This document shows positions 33,770-42,731 of a DNA stretch of 64,000 nucleotides, one piece after another (the stretch's first letter is position 1; each line of letters starts with the position of its first letter). Source of the DNA: Roseomonas mucosa (lineage in GTDB: Bacteria; Pseudomonadota; Alphaproteobacteria; Acetobacterales; Acetobacteraceae); the NCBI GenBank assembly GCA_945878375.1, contig CAMDWG010000007.1:124001-188000 (forward strand). The letters run 5' to 3'. The notes beneath the pieces were generated by a model, which did not search any database, was not told the DNA's origin, and was given only the letters and a program-made list of their open reading frames with translations. A program made the translations under genes and the position numbers.

Positions 33770-36568
33770 TCAGACGGTCCGGACGCCGTCCTCGGCCGGC
33801 GCAGCCTCCGTCCCGCCCAGCGCCGCAACCAGCGCGGTGCGCAGCGTGGCCAGCTTGCGCTCATTCTCGATCTTCAGGCCGAAGACGTCCTTCACGTAGA
33901 ATACGTCCACCGCGCGCACGCCATAGGTGGTGATGTGCGCGGAGCCGATCTGCAGCCCCTGGTCGCTGATCGCCGCCGTCACGTCATGCAGCAGCCCGGG
34001 CCGGTCGCGGCCATTGACCTCGATCACCGTGTGGCTGTTGGAGGCGTGGTTGTCGACGACGACGCGCGGGGGGATCTGCACCGCCCGCAGGCGCGCCGGT
34101 TCCCGCCGCAGCTTGCCGATCTCGGCGTCCAGCCGCAGCCGGCCGGATAGCGACTGCTCCACCAGCACGCCAAGCCGCGCCAGGCGGTGCGGCGCGTCGA
34201 AGGCGCCACCGGCCGCGTCCTGCACCCAGAAGGTGTCGAGCGCCATGCCATTCGTCATGGTGTGGATGCGCGCATCGACGATGGAAGCGCCAGCCACCGC
34301 CAGCGCGCCGGCGATGCGGCTGAACAGGCCCGGATGGTCGGTGACATAGACCGTCACCTCCGTCACCGCGCGGCTTTCCAGCACGCGCGTGCGGACGGTC
34401 AGCGGGGCATCGTTGCTGTCGGCCTCATGGATCATGCGGGCGTGGCGCGCATGGGTGTCCGGGTCGAAGGACAGCCAGTAGCCGGGATAGCCGAGGGAGA
34501 GGAACCGCTCCGTCTCCTCCCGCGGCGCCGTATCCAGCAGGGCGGCGGCGGCCTGCTTGGCGCGGGCGACGCGGGTGTCGCGTTCCGGCACGGAAAGCCC
34601 GCCGGCCAGCACTTCGGCGACGCGCCAGTACAGCTCCCGCAGCAGGGTTGCCTTCCAGCCGTTCCACACCTTCGGCCCGACCGCGCGCATATCCGCCACC
34701 GTCAGCACCAGCAGCAGGCGCAGCCGTTCCGGGGATTGCACCGTCTCCGCGATGTCGAGGATGGTCTTGGGGTCGTCGATGTCGCGCTTGAAGGCGGTCT
34801 GGCTGACGAGCAGGTGGTTCAGCACGAGCCAGGAGACCGTCTCCGTCTCCTCTGGCGTCAGGCCGAGCTTGGGGCAGAGTTCGAGCGCGATCTCCGCGCC
34901 CAATTCGCTGTGGTCGCCGCCGCGGCCCTTGGCGATGTCGTGCAGCAGCACCGCCACATACAGCGCGCGGCGAGACTGGATCTGGCCAACCAGTTCTGAT
35001 GCGACGGGCGCGACCTCGTTCAACTCGCCGCGCTCCAGCTGGCAGAGCACGCCGAGCGCCTCGATCGTGTGCTCCTCCACCGTGAAGACGTGGTAGGTGT
35101 CGAACTGCATCAGCCCGACGATGCGGGCCCAGTCGGGGATGAAGCGGGACAGGAAGCCCACCTCGTTCAGCGTCCGCACCCAGCGCGCCGCGTCGCGGCC
35201 CGACAGGATATCCAGGAACAGCGCGCTGGCCGCCAGATCGCCGCGCAGCCGCACCGCGTAGCGCGCATTCCGCACCAGCGCGCGGAAGGCCAACGGATGG
35301 ATCTCAAGCCCCCGGTCGCGGGCGGCGCGGACCAGGCGGAGCATGATCGCCGGGTCCTGGTCCACCGGCCGGTCGGGCGCGAACAGCACCTTGCCATCCG
35401 CCAGCGCGATGCCGGCCTGGGCCAGCGCCGCATCGCCGGTGGGCAGCACGGCGGGCGGGCCAAGCGCCGCGCGTTCGATCGCCGGTTCCAGCAGCCGTGT
35501 CAGCCGCACCACATCGCGCGCGGTCAGGAACAGGTGCTTCATGAACCGCTCGACGCCGTCCTGCACGCCGTGGCGCGTGTAGCCCATGCGGGCACCGACC
35601 ACGGGCTGGAGGTCGAAGGTCAGGCGTTCCTCGGCGCGGCCGGTGACGTAGTGAAGATGGAAGCGCACGGTCCAGAGGAAGTTCCACGCCCGGCGGATGG
35701 CGCGCGCTTCCTGCGGCGTCAGCAGGCCGCCGCCGGGGCTGTCCTGGCCGACCAGTTCCGGCATGCGCTGCACGCCGAAGGCGTGGCGCGCGAGCCAGTA
35801 GAGCGTCTGCAGGTCGCGCAGCCCGCCCCGCCCTTCCTTGACGTGCGGCTCCACCAGGAAGGGGCTGTCGCCGTAGCGGGCGTGGCGCGCGGCACGCTCG
35901 GCGCGCTTGGCGACGAGGAAGGCGGCCAGGCCGGATTGCTTGCGGAAGGCGCGGAAGGCTGCGTCGAACTGGTCGAACACCGCGCGGTCCCCCGCCAGGT
36001 GGCGGGCATCGATCAGCGCGGTCTGGATGGTGACGTCGCCCTTCGCATCCTCGGCGCATTCGCCGACGGTACGCGTTGCATGGCCGACCTTCAGCCCGAG
36101 GTCCCAGAGCAGGTAGAGCATGAACTCCACCGCCCGCCGCCCCTGCGGGCCAAGCGGCGCATCCGACAGGAACAGCAGGTCGATGTCGGAATAGGGCGCC
36201 AGCACGCCGCGGCCATAGCCGCCGGTGGCGATCAGGGCGAAATCCGGCTCGGCCTTCCGATCCTGCGCGGGCGGGACCATGGCCAGTGTATAGGCATGGA
36301 TCGCGCCCACCACCCCGTCCGTCAGCGCGGCCAGCCATCGCGCGGCGGCGAGGCCCGAAAGCTCATGCGCCTCGAAGGCGCGCTGGACCTTGCCCTGGAT
36401 GCGGCCGAGCTGCCGGCGCAGCTGCGTCAGCGCGGCATCGCGCGCGATTGGCTGCCCGCCCTCCAGCAGGGAGGCGATCAGGTCTGGCAGGACCTCCGGG
36501 TTTTCCCCGGAAGGCGAACCGGCTGCGTCCGGCGCGTGGGCGAGGGCGATCCTCATCGTGGATGTCAC
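33770..36568 (-). CDS. glnD: PII uridylyltransferase / uridylyl-removing enzyme
   Basis: 932 residues, full length. The nucleotidyltransferase domain has ATGGYGRG and SDIDLLFL (about 112-131). An HD hydrolase domain begins around TYHVFTVEEHTIEALG and contains LLHDIAKGRGGDHSELG. Two ACT domains close the protein (VTVYVTDHPGLFSRIAGAL and VIEVNGRDRPGLLHDVTAAI). It uridylylates PII in nitrogen starvation and de-uridylylates it when glutamine binds the ACT domains. The GTG start at 36568 overlaps the mutS stop (GTGA); ATG 36556 is an alternative. Co-transcription with mutS is likely. Confidence 0.97.
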   Translation of the reverse strand: MTSTMRIALAHAPDAAGSPSGENPEVLPDLIASLLEGGQPIARDAALTQLRRQLGRIQGKVQRAFEAHELSGLAAARWLAALTDGVVGAIHAYTLAMVPPAQDRKAEPDFALIATGGYGRGVLAPYSDIDLLFLSDAPLGPQGRRAVEFMLYLLWDLGLKVGHATRTVGECAEDAKGDVTIQTALIDARHLAGDRAVFDQFDAAFRAFRKQSGLAAFLVAKRAERAARHARYGDSPFLVEPHVKEGRGGLRDLQTLYWLARHAFGVQRMPELVGQDSPGGGLLTPQEARAIRRAWNFLWTVRFHLHYVTGRAEERLTFDLQPVVGARMGYTRHGVQDGVERFMKHLFLTARDVVRLTRLLEPAIERAALGPPAVLPTGDAALAQAGIALADGKVLFAPDRPVDQDPAIMLRLVRAARDRGLEIHPLAFRALVRNARYAVRLRGDLAASALFLDILSGRDAARWVRTLNEVGFLSRFIPDWARIVGLMQFDTYHVFTVEEHTIEALGVLCQLERGELNEVAPVASELVGQIQSRRALYVAVLLHDIAKGRGGDHSELGAEIALELCPKLGLTPEETETVSWLVLNHLLVSQTAFKRDIDDPKTILDIAETVQSPERLRLLLVLTVADMRAVGPKVWNGWKATLLRELYWRVAEVLAGGLSVPERDTRVARAKQAAAALLDTAPREETERFLSLGYPGYWLSFDPDTHARHARMIHEADSNDAPLTVRTRVLESRAVTEVTVYVTDHPGLFSRIAGALAVAGASIVDARIHTMTNGMALDTFWVQDAAGGAFDAPHRLARLGVLVEQSLSGRLRLDAEIGKLRREPARLRAVQIPPRVVVDNHASNSHTVIEVNGRDRPGLLHDVTAAISDQGLQIGSAHITTYGVRAVDVFYVKDVFGLKIENERKLATLRTALVAALGGTEAAPAEDGVRTV

Positions 36569-39327
36569 GATAACGACTTGTGGGCCGGGGCAACAGGGCT
36601 GTCGTGCTGCGGCGCGCCATGCTCCGCCAACAGGGCGCGAAGGCGATAGAGCGCCTCATGCGCCTCTCGCGGAGAGAGAGAATCAGGGTCAATTTCAGCT
36701 ACTGCCGCGTGCAGGGCGGAAGCGGGCATCGCGGCTGGGGCGGTGCCGGCGGCGGGGGCCGGGGCGGCAAATAGCGGCAATTCCTCCGCCAGCGCATCCG
36801 GGCCACCGGCCCGCGCGCGGGTCTCCAGCGCCGAGAGCACCTGGCTGGCGCGGGCCAGCACCGGGCGCGGCACGCCGGCCAGGCGGGCGACATGCACGCC
36901 CCAGGACCGTTCCGCCGCGCCATCCCCCACCAGGTGCTGGAACACGACTTCCCCCCGCCATTCGCGCACGCGCATGCAGGCCAGGCGCAATTCCGGCAGG
37001 CGGCCGGCCAGCGCGGTCAACTCGTGGAAATGGGTGGCGAAGACGGCGCGGCAGCGGATGCGGTCGTGCAGCGCCTCCAGCACCGCCCAGGCGATGGCCA
37101 GCCCGTCCCAGGTGGCGGTGCCGCGCCCAACCTCATCCAGCACCACCAGAGACCGGGCGGTGGCCTGGTTCAGGATGGCGGCGGTCTCCGCCATCTCGAC
37201 CATGAAGGTGGACCGCCCGCCGGCGATGTCGTCGCCGCCGCCGACCCGGCTGAACAGCCGGTCCACCAGCCCGATCCGCGCCGAGGCCGCCGGCACGAAC
37301 AGCCCCGCCTGCGCCAGCACCACGAACAGCGCATTCTGCCGCAGGAAGGTGGATTTGCCGGCCATGTTCGGCCCCGTGAGCAGACACAGCCGCCGCCCGG
37401 GCGACAGATCGGCGTCGTTCGGCACGAAGGGCGGGCCGCGTTCGCGGTGCAGCGCCGCTTCCACCACAGGATGCCGGCCGGCGACGATGGCGAAGTCCGG
37501 GCGGTCCGTGATCTCCGGCCGGCACCAGCCGCCTTCCGCCGCCAGCGTCGCGGCGGCGGCGTGGACATCGAGTTCGGCCAGCGCGCGGGCGGCGTCCGCA
37601 ATCGGGTCGCCGGCCTCCAGCAGCAGGCGGCGCAGATGCTTCACGCAGACCCTCTCCCGCGCCGCGGCGCGGTCCCCGGCCTCCGCCACCTTGCGGTCGA
37701 GATCGGCCAGCGCCTGGCAGGTGAAGCGGATGGCGTTCGCCATGGTCTGGCGATGGATCGGGGTCTGTTCCGGCGGCAGCCCCTTCGGCGGGTCGCGCAG
37801 CAGCTTTTCGGCCGGCGCGGCGGGCAGCTCGGCCAGGAAGCCGAATTGCTGGTGGTGGCGGATCTTGAGGCTCGCCACCCCCCAGGCCTGGGCGAGGTCG
37901 AGCTGCAGCGCCGCGATCGCCTCTCGCCCCCCGTCGCGCAGGCGGCGCAGCGCGTCCAGCTCCCCGTCATAGCCGGGGGCGATGAGGCCGCCATCCTCCA
38001 GCCGCGCGGGCAGGCGGTCCGAGAGCGCCCGGCCCAGTTCCGCCCCCAGCGCGGGGTCGAGGCGCAGCGCATCGGCGGCGGCCGCGACCAGCGGCGGCAC
38101 GGGCAGCGCCGCCGCGTCCAGCGCGCCGGCGATGCGGGACGCGAGGTCGAGCCCGATCCGCAGCGCGCCGAGGTCACGCGGCGCGAAGCGGTCGAGCGCC
38201 AGGCGCGCCAGCGCGCGCGCCATGTCGGGCGCGCCCTTCAGCGCGGCCCGCAGCGCCTGCCGCGTCGCCTCATCCGCCAGCAGGAAGGCGACGGCGTCGT
38301 GCCGCGCCGCGATCGGGGCCGGGTCGGCCAGCGGCGCGGCGAGGCGCGCGGCCAGTTCGCGGGCGCCGGCCGCGGTCAGGGTGCGGTCCACGGCGCCAAG
38401 CAGCGTCGCCTCCGCCCCGCCGCGCTGGTCGCGCAGGATCTCAAGGCTGCGGCGCGTGGCGGCATCCAGCGCCAGCGCGCCTGCGCCATCGGCCTGCGAC
38501 CGGGGCGGGTCGAGGCGGGGCGCGGCCGCGCCCTGGGTTTCCTTCACATAGGACAGGGCGAGCGCGGCGGCGGCGAGTTCGGGCGGGGCGAAGCGGCCGA
38601 AACCGTCCAGCGTCGCGACGCCGAAGGCCTCCCGCACCGTGCGGGCGGGATCGCGGGGGACCAGGCGGGGGGCGATGCGGCCAGGCAGGCGGCGGGTGAG
38701 TTCGCTGTCCTCGGCCAGTTCCGGCGCCGCCACGGCCTCGGCGGGTTCGAGCCGGGCGAGCAGGGCGCCGAGATCGGCCCGCGGCAGCGGGGCGGTGGCG
38801 AAGGCGCCGGTCGAGATATCGAGCCAGGCGGCGCCGAGCCCGTCGCCGGTCTCGGCCAGGGCCAGCAGCCAGGCGGGGCGGCCGGCTTCCAGCAGCCCGT
38901 CCTCGGTGACGGTGGCGGGGGTGACGACGCGGACCACCTCGCGCCGGATGGTCGGGGCCTTGCGGCGCTTCGCCTCCTCCGGCGTTTCCATCTGGTCGCA
39001 GATGGCGACGCGCTTACCCGCGCGGATCAGCCGGGCAAGGTAGGCTTCCAGCGCATGGGCGGGGACGCCAGCCATGGGCACGGGCTGGCCGCGATGCTCG
39101 CCGCGATGGCTGACGGCGATATCCAGGATAGGGGCGGCGTCCTCGGCATCGGCGAAGAACAGCTCGAAGAAATCGCCCATGCGGAAGAACAGCACGGCAT
39201 CCGGATGGGCCGCCTTGGCGGCGAACCATTGGGCCATGGCCGGTGTGGCCCCCTCGGCGCGCGGGATGCGGCTGCCTGCGACGGGCGGGAGGGGGGCGCC
39301 TTCGGCGGGGCGGGGCGGGTCGTTCAC
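36565..39327 (-). CDS. mutS: DNA mismatch repair protein MutS
   Basis: 920 residues from GTG 39327; a shorter start at ATG 39237 (MAQWFAAK) would remove 30 weakly conserved residues. The mismatch-recognition Phe-x-Glu is in RMGDFFELFF (F53-x-E55). The ATPase has Walker A LTGPNMAGKST, followed by DDIAGGRSTFMVEM, Walker B VVLDEVGRGTAT and the FATHFHEL segment. It binds mismatches and recruits MutL. It is divergent from maeB across a 144-base region that contains long G and C homopolymers. Confidence 0.97.
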   Translation of the reverse strand: MNDPPRPAEGAPLPPVAGSRIPRAEGATPAMAQWFAAKAAHPDAVLFFRMGDFFELFFADAEDAAPILDIAVSHRGEHRGQPVPMAGVPAHALEAYLARLIRAGKRVAICDQMETPEEAKRRKAPTIRREVVRVVTPATVTEDGLLEAGRPAWLLALAETGDGLGAAWLDISTGAFATAPLPRADLGALLARLEPAEAVAAPELAEDSELTRRLPGRIAPRLVPRDPARTVREAFGVATLDGFGRFAPPELAAAALALSYVKETQGAAAPRLDPPRSQADGAGALALDAATRRSLEILRDQRGGAEATLLGAVDRTLTAAGARELAARLAAPLADPAPIAARHDAVAFLLADEATRQALRAALKGAPDMARALARLALDRFAPRDLGALRIGLDLASRIAGALDAAALPVPPLVAAAADALRLDPALGAELGRALSDRLPARLEDGGLIAPGYDGELDALRRLRDGGREAIAALQLDLAQAWGVASLKIRHHQQFGFLAELPAAPAEKLLRDPPKGLPPEQTPIHRQTMANAIRFTCQALADLDRKVAEAGDRAAARERVCVKHLRRLLLEAGDPIADAARALAELDVHAAAATLAAEGGWCRPEITDRPDFAIVAGRHPVVEAALHRERGPPFVPNDADLSPGRRLCLLTGPNMAGKSTFLRQNALFVVLAQAGLFVPAASARIGLVDRLFSRVGGGDDIAGGRSTFMVEMAETAAILNQATARSLVVLDEVGRGTATWDGLAIAWAVLEALHDRIRCRAVFATHFHELTALAGRLPELRLACMRVREWRGEVVFQHLVGDGAAERSWGVHVARLAGVPRPVLARASQVLSALETRARAGGPDALAEELPLFAAPAPAAGTAPAAMPASALHAAVAEIDPDSLSPREAHEALYRLRALLAEHGAPQHDSPVAPAHKSLS

Positions 39328-39347
39328 ACGACCAGTTAACACCGGCC

Positions 39348-39411
39348 GGGGGGGGCCACCAAGGCGGCGGCCCCATGCCCTGACGACCACCGCGCAACCC
39401 CCCCCCCCCCC
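39348..39411. repeat. G8 and C14 homopolymer tracts between mutS and maeB
   Basis: A run of eight G (39348-39355) and a run of fourteen C (39398-39411) lie in the divergent promoter region, the C-tract 71 bases upstream of the mutS start and 61 bases upstream of the maeB start. The two runs are complementary and could pair in a transcript. Homopolymers of this length are prone to slippage; the exact length may also be affected by sequencing error. Confidence 0.75.
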
Positions 39412-39471
39412 GCTTCCGCCCCGCGCCCCGTGGTCGCATAAAGGGTGCGACGTTGGGGGAGATGTCAGAAG

Positions 39472-41781
39472 ATGGACGAAGCGCGCAAGGCGCCGGGGGA
39501 GCCCACGGGCGACACCCGCACCGCCCGCATCACCGCCGAAGAAGCGCTCGCCCTGCACGCCGAAGGGCGGCCGGGGAAGCTCGAGATCCGGCTGACCAAG
39601 CCGCTCACCACCGCGCGCCACCTGTCGCTGGCCTACAGCCCAGGCGTCGCGGAGCCCTGCCTGCACATCCACCGCAACCCGGCGCTGGCCTATGACTACA
39701 CCTCGAAGGGCAACTTCGTGGCGGTCATCAGCAACGGCACCGCCGTGCTCGGCCTGGGCAATCTCGGCGCGCTGGCCTCGAAGCCGGTGATGGAAGGCAA
39801 GGCCGCGCTGTTCAAGCGCTTCGCCGATGTCGATTCCATCGACCTCTGCGTCGATACCGAGGATGTGGACGCCTTCGTCAATGCGGTGCGCTACCTGGGC
39901 CCGAGCTTCGGGGGCATCAACCTCGAGGACATCAAGGCGCCCGAGTGCTTCGTGATCGAAAGCCGGCTGCGCGAGCTGATGGACGTGCCGGTCTTCCATG
40001 ACGACCAGCACGGCACGGCGATCGTCGCGGCGGCGGGGCTGATCAATGCCTGCCACCTGACCGGACGCGACCTGAAGGAAGTGAAGCTGGTCATCAACGG
40101 CGCCGGCGCGGCGGCCATCGCCTGCGCGGAGCTGGTGAAGGCGATGGGCCTGCGCCCGCAGAACGTGATCCTCGCGGACACCAAGGGCGTGATCTATCGC
40201 GGCCGGACCGAGGGCATGAACCAGTGGAAATCGGCCCACGCCACGGAAACGCCGGCCCGCACCCTGGCGCAGGCGCTGGAAGGGGCCGATTGCTTCATGG
40301 GCCTGTCCGTGAAGGGTGCCGTGACGGCAGAGATGGTGCGGTCCATGGCGCCGAACCCGGTGATCTTCGCCATGGCGAACCCCGACCCGGAAATCACGCC
40401 GGACGAGGCGCGCGCGGTGCGGCCGGATTGCATCGTGGCGACGGGCCGTTCGGACTACCCGAACCAGGTCAACAACGTCCTCGGCTTCCCTTTCATCTTC
40501 CGCGGCGCGCTGGATGTGCGCGCCAGCACGATCAACGACGCGATGAAGGTGGCGGCGGCGGAAGCCCTGGCCATGCTGGCGCGGGAAGACGTGCCGGAGG
40601 AAGTGGCCGGCGCCGGCGCCGGGCGGGGGCTGCGCTTCGGGCCTGATTATATCATCCCCAACGCCTTCGACCCGCGCCTGATCAGCCGCATCCCTCCCGC
40701 CGTCGCCAAGGCGGCGATGGACAGCGGCGTGGCGCGCAAGCCGATCATCGACCTCCAGCGCTATGCGCGCGACCTCGCCGGGCGGCTGGATGCCACGGCG
40801 GGGGCGATGGAGGCGATCTCGGAACGGGTCAAGGCCAATCCGCGCCGTGTCGTCTTCGCCGAAGGCGAGGAGGAGAAGGTGATCCGCGCCGCCATCGCCT
40901 TCCGCCAGGCCGGCTACGGCACGCCGGTGCTGGTGGGCCGGGAAGACCGGATCAACGCCACCGTCGCCGGCCTGGGTATCCCGCTGCCGGACGGCATCGA
41001 GATCCGCAACGCCCGCGTGTCGGACAGCACGCGCAAATACGCCGAGGCGCTCTATGCGCGGCGCCAGCGGGAAGGATTCCTGCTGCGCGACTGCCAGCGG
41101 CTGGTGAACCTGGACCGCAACGTCTTCGCCGCCTGCAAGCTGCTGTGCGGCGACGCCGATGCGATGGTCACCGGCGTCACCCGCAGCTACGCCGCGACGC
41201 TGGAAGGCGTGCGGATGGCGATCGACCCGGAGCCGGGCACCGTCCTGTTCGGCCTGACGCTGCTGCTCGCGCGGCGGTCGGGCACGGTCTTCGTCGCCGA
41301 CACCGCGATCCATGAACGACCCGATGCCGCGACGCTGGCGGAGATCGCGATCCGCGCGGCGGAGGCCGCGCGCAGGCTGGGCCACGAACCGCGTGTCGCC
41401 TTCCTGTCCTTCTCCACCTTCGGCGACCCGAAGGGCAGCATCCCGGGCTCGATCCGCGAAGCGGTGAAGCTGCTGGACGAGCGGGGCGTGGATTTCGAGT
41501 ATGATGGGGAGATGGCGGCGGATGTCGCGCTCGACCCCGGGCTCAGGGCGCGGCTCTATCCCTTCTCGCGGCTCACGGGCGCGGCGAATGTGCTGGTGAT
41601 GCCGGGGCTGCACGCCGCGCATGTGCTGTCGAAGGCGATCCCGCACCTGACCAGCGCGCAGACCATCGGCCCGCTGCTGGTGGGGCTGTCGGCGCCGGTG
41701 CAGATCGTGGGCATGGATGCGGGGGTCAGCCAGATCCTCGACATCGCCTGCCTCGCGACGCACGCCTCTCTGCCGAAGTAG
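39472..41781 (+). CDS. maeB: NADP-dependent malic enzyme with phosphotransacetylase-like tail
   Basis: 769 residues, typical of MaeB. The malic domain (about 1-180) has [11 protein letters not shown] and [11 protein letters not shown]. An NAD(P)-binding domain follows with [16 protein letters not shown], and then [16 protein letters not shown]. From about 450 the C-terminal part resembles phosphate acetyltransferase ([39 protein letters not shown]-type end), usually a regulatory module that senses acetyl-CoA. It converts malate to pyruvate with NADPH formation. The ATG at 39472 is used because upstream in-frame codons lie in the promoter region. Confidence 0.95.
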   Translation: MDEARKAPGEPTGDTRTARITAEEALALHAEGRPGKLEIRLTKPLTTARHLSLAYSPGVAEPCLHIHRNPALAYDYTSKGNFVAVISNGTAVLGLGNLGALASKPVMEGKAALFKRFADVDSIDLCVDTEDVDAFVNAVRYLGPSFGGINLEDIKAPECFVIESRLRELMDVPVFHDDQHGTAIVAAAGLINACHLTGRDLKEVKLVINGAGAAAIACAELVKAMGLRPQNVILADTKGVIYRGRTEGMNQWKSAHATETPARTLAQALEGADCFMGLSVKGAVTAEMVRSMAPNPVIFAMANPDPEITPDEARAVRPDCIVATGRSDYPNQVNNVLGFPFIFRGALDVRASTINDAMKVAAAEALAMLAREDVPEEVAGAGAGRGLRFGPDYIIPNAFDPRLISRIPPAVAKAAMDSGVARKPIIDLQRYARDLAGRLDATAGAMEAISERVKANPRRVVFAEGEEEKVIRAAIAFRQAGYGTPVLVGREDRINATVAGLGIPLPDGIEIRNARVSDSTRKYAEALYARRQREGFLLRDCQRLVNLDRNVFAACKLLCGDADAMVTGVTRSYAATLEGVRMAIDPEPGTVLFGLTLLLARRSGTVFVADTAIHERPDAATLAEIAIRAAEAARRLGHEPRVAFLSFSTFGDPKGSIPGSIREAVKLLDERGVDFEYDGEMAADVALDPGLRARLYPFSRLTGAANVLVMPGLHAAHVLSKAIPHLTSAQTIGPLLVGLSAPVQIVGMDAGVSQILDIACLATHASLPK

Positions 41782-41797
41782 GACGAGGCGGGGCTAC

Positions 41798-41826
41798 GAG
41801 CGGAAGGGTCATACCCTTTCGCGCTC
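41798..41826. terminator. Hairpin between convergent maeB and iolE
   Basis: The inverted repeat GCGGAAGGGT / ACCCTTTCGC has a 3-base CAT loop and one G-T pair, and is extended by further flanking complementarity (GAG..CTC). It lies 16 bases past the maeB stop and 12 before the iolE stop. There is no T-run, so it probably acts as a bidirectional structure-based end. Confidence 0.65.
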
Positions 41827-41838
41827 GCCTGCATCACG

Positions 41839-42726
41839 TCATCCGAAGGCAGAACGCGCCTGGCGCGCCAGGTTGTCATGGCCCAGGCGCGCATAGGTCA
41901 GGGGATGCGCCCGGGCGGGGTCCTGCTCAGCCTCCACCACCAGCCAGCCGGCATAGCCGGCGGCGGCCAGCGGCGGCAGCACGGCGGCGTAATTCACGCA
42001 GCCATCGCCGGGCACGGTGAAGACGCCATCCAGCACGGCGGACAGGAAGGGCAGGTCGCGGGGCTTCACATCGGCCATGACGGCGGGGCGGATATCCTTG
42101 CAATGCACATGCACCACACGCGCGGCGTGGCGCCGCGCGGCGCGCACCGGATCGCCGCCAGCGAAGGTCAGGTGGCCGGTATCCAGCAGCAGCCCGACCT
42201 CGGGGCCGGTGCTGGCCATCAGCCGGTCCATCTCCGCCTCCGTCTCGATCACCGTGCCCATGTGGTGGTGGTAGGCCAGGTGCAGGCCGCGCGCCTTCAA
42301 CCGCCGGCCGAATTCCGTCATGCGGGGGACGAGCAGCGCCCAATCGGCGTCCGACAGCACGGGACGCCGCGACAGCGGGGTGGTGCGTTCGCCATGGATC
42401 GCCCGCGCGACCTCCGCATGCACCATCACCGTGCAGCCGAGCGCCGTGAGCAGCGCGATATGCGGCTCGGCTTCCGCCATCTCCGCATCCACGTCGCGTT
42501 CCAACAGGCGGGAGCCGTACCAGCCGGACACCAAAGCCAGGTCGTGCCGCGCCAGGATCGGGCCGAGTTCCGACGCCACACGGGGAAACTTGTTGCCGAG
42601 CTCGAAGCCCGCGAAGCCGGCGATCTTCCCTTCCGCCAGGCAGGTCTCGAGCGGCGTGGCCGCGCCGAGTTCCGGCATGTCGTCATTGGTCCAGGTGAGG
42701 GGATTGATCCCGAGGCGGACGGACAT
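41839..42726 (-). CDS. iolE: Myo-inosose-2 dehydratase
   Basis: 295 residues of the xylose-isomerase-like TIM-barrel family. The N-terminus RLGINPLTWTNDDMPELG and GFAGFELGNKFPR are diagnostic of IolE, as are YHHHMGTVIETEAEMDRLM, LLLDTGHLTFAGG, VHVHCKDIRP and WLVVEAEQDPARA, which carry the metal ligands. It dehydrates 2-keto-myo-inositol to the trihydroxycyclohexane-dione that IolD hydrolyses. It lies 5 bases after iolD on the same strand. Confidence 0.93.
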   Translation of the reverse strand: MSVRLGINPLTWTNDDMPELGAATPLETCLAEGKIAGFAGFELGNKFPRVASELGPILARHDLALVSGWYGSRLLERDVDAEMAEAEPHIALLTALGCTVMVHAEVARAIHGERTTPLSRRPVLSDADWALLVPRMTEFGRRLKARGLHLAYHHHMGTVIETEAEMDRLMASTGPEVGLLLDTGHLTFAGGDPVRAARRHAARVVHVHCKDIRPAVMADVKPRDLPFLSAVLDGVFTVPGDGCVNYAAVLPPLAAAGYAGWLVVEAEQDPARAHPLTYARLGHDNLARQARSAFG

Positions 42727-42731
42727 GTGGG

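Noticed and set aside
36565-41763. A single 1732-codon open frame on the minus strand covering mutS and all of maeB
   Set aside because: Only the part from 39327 leftward is MutS. The rest is antisense to the clearly coding maeB gene and is Arg/His/Gly-rich, typical of shadow frames in high-GC DNA.
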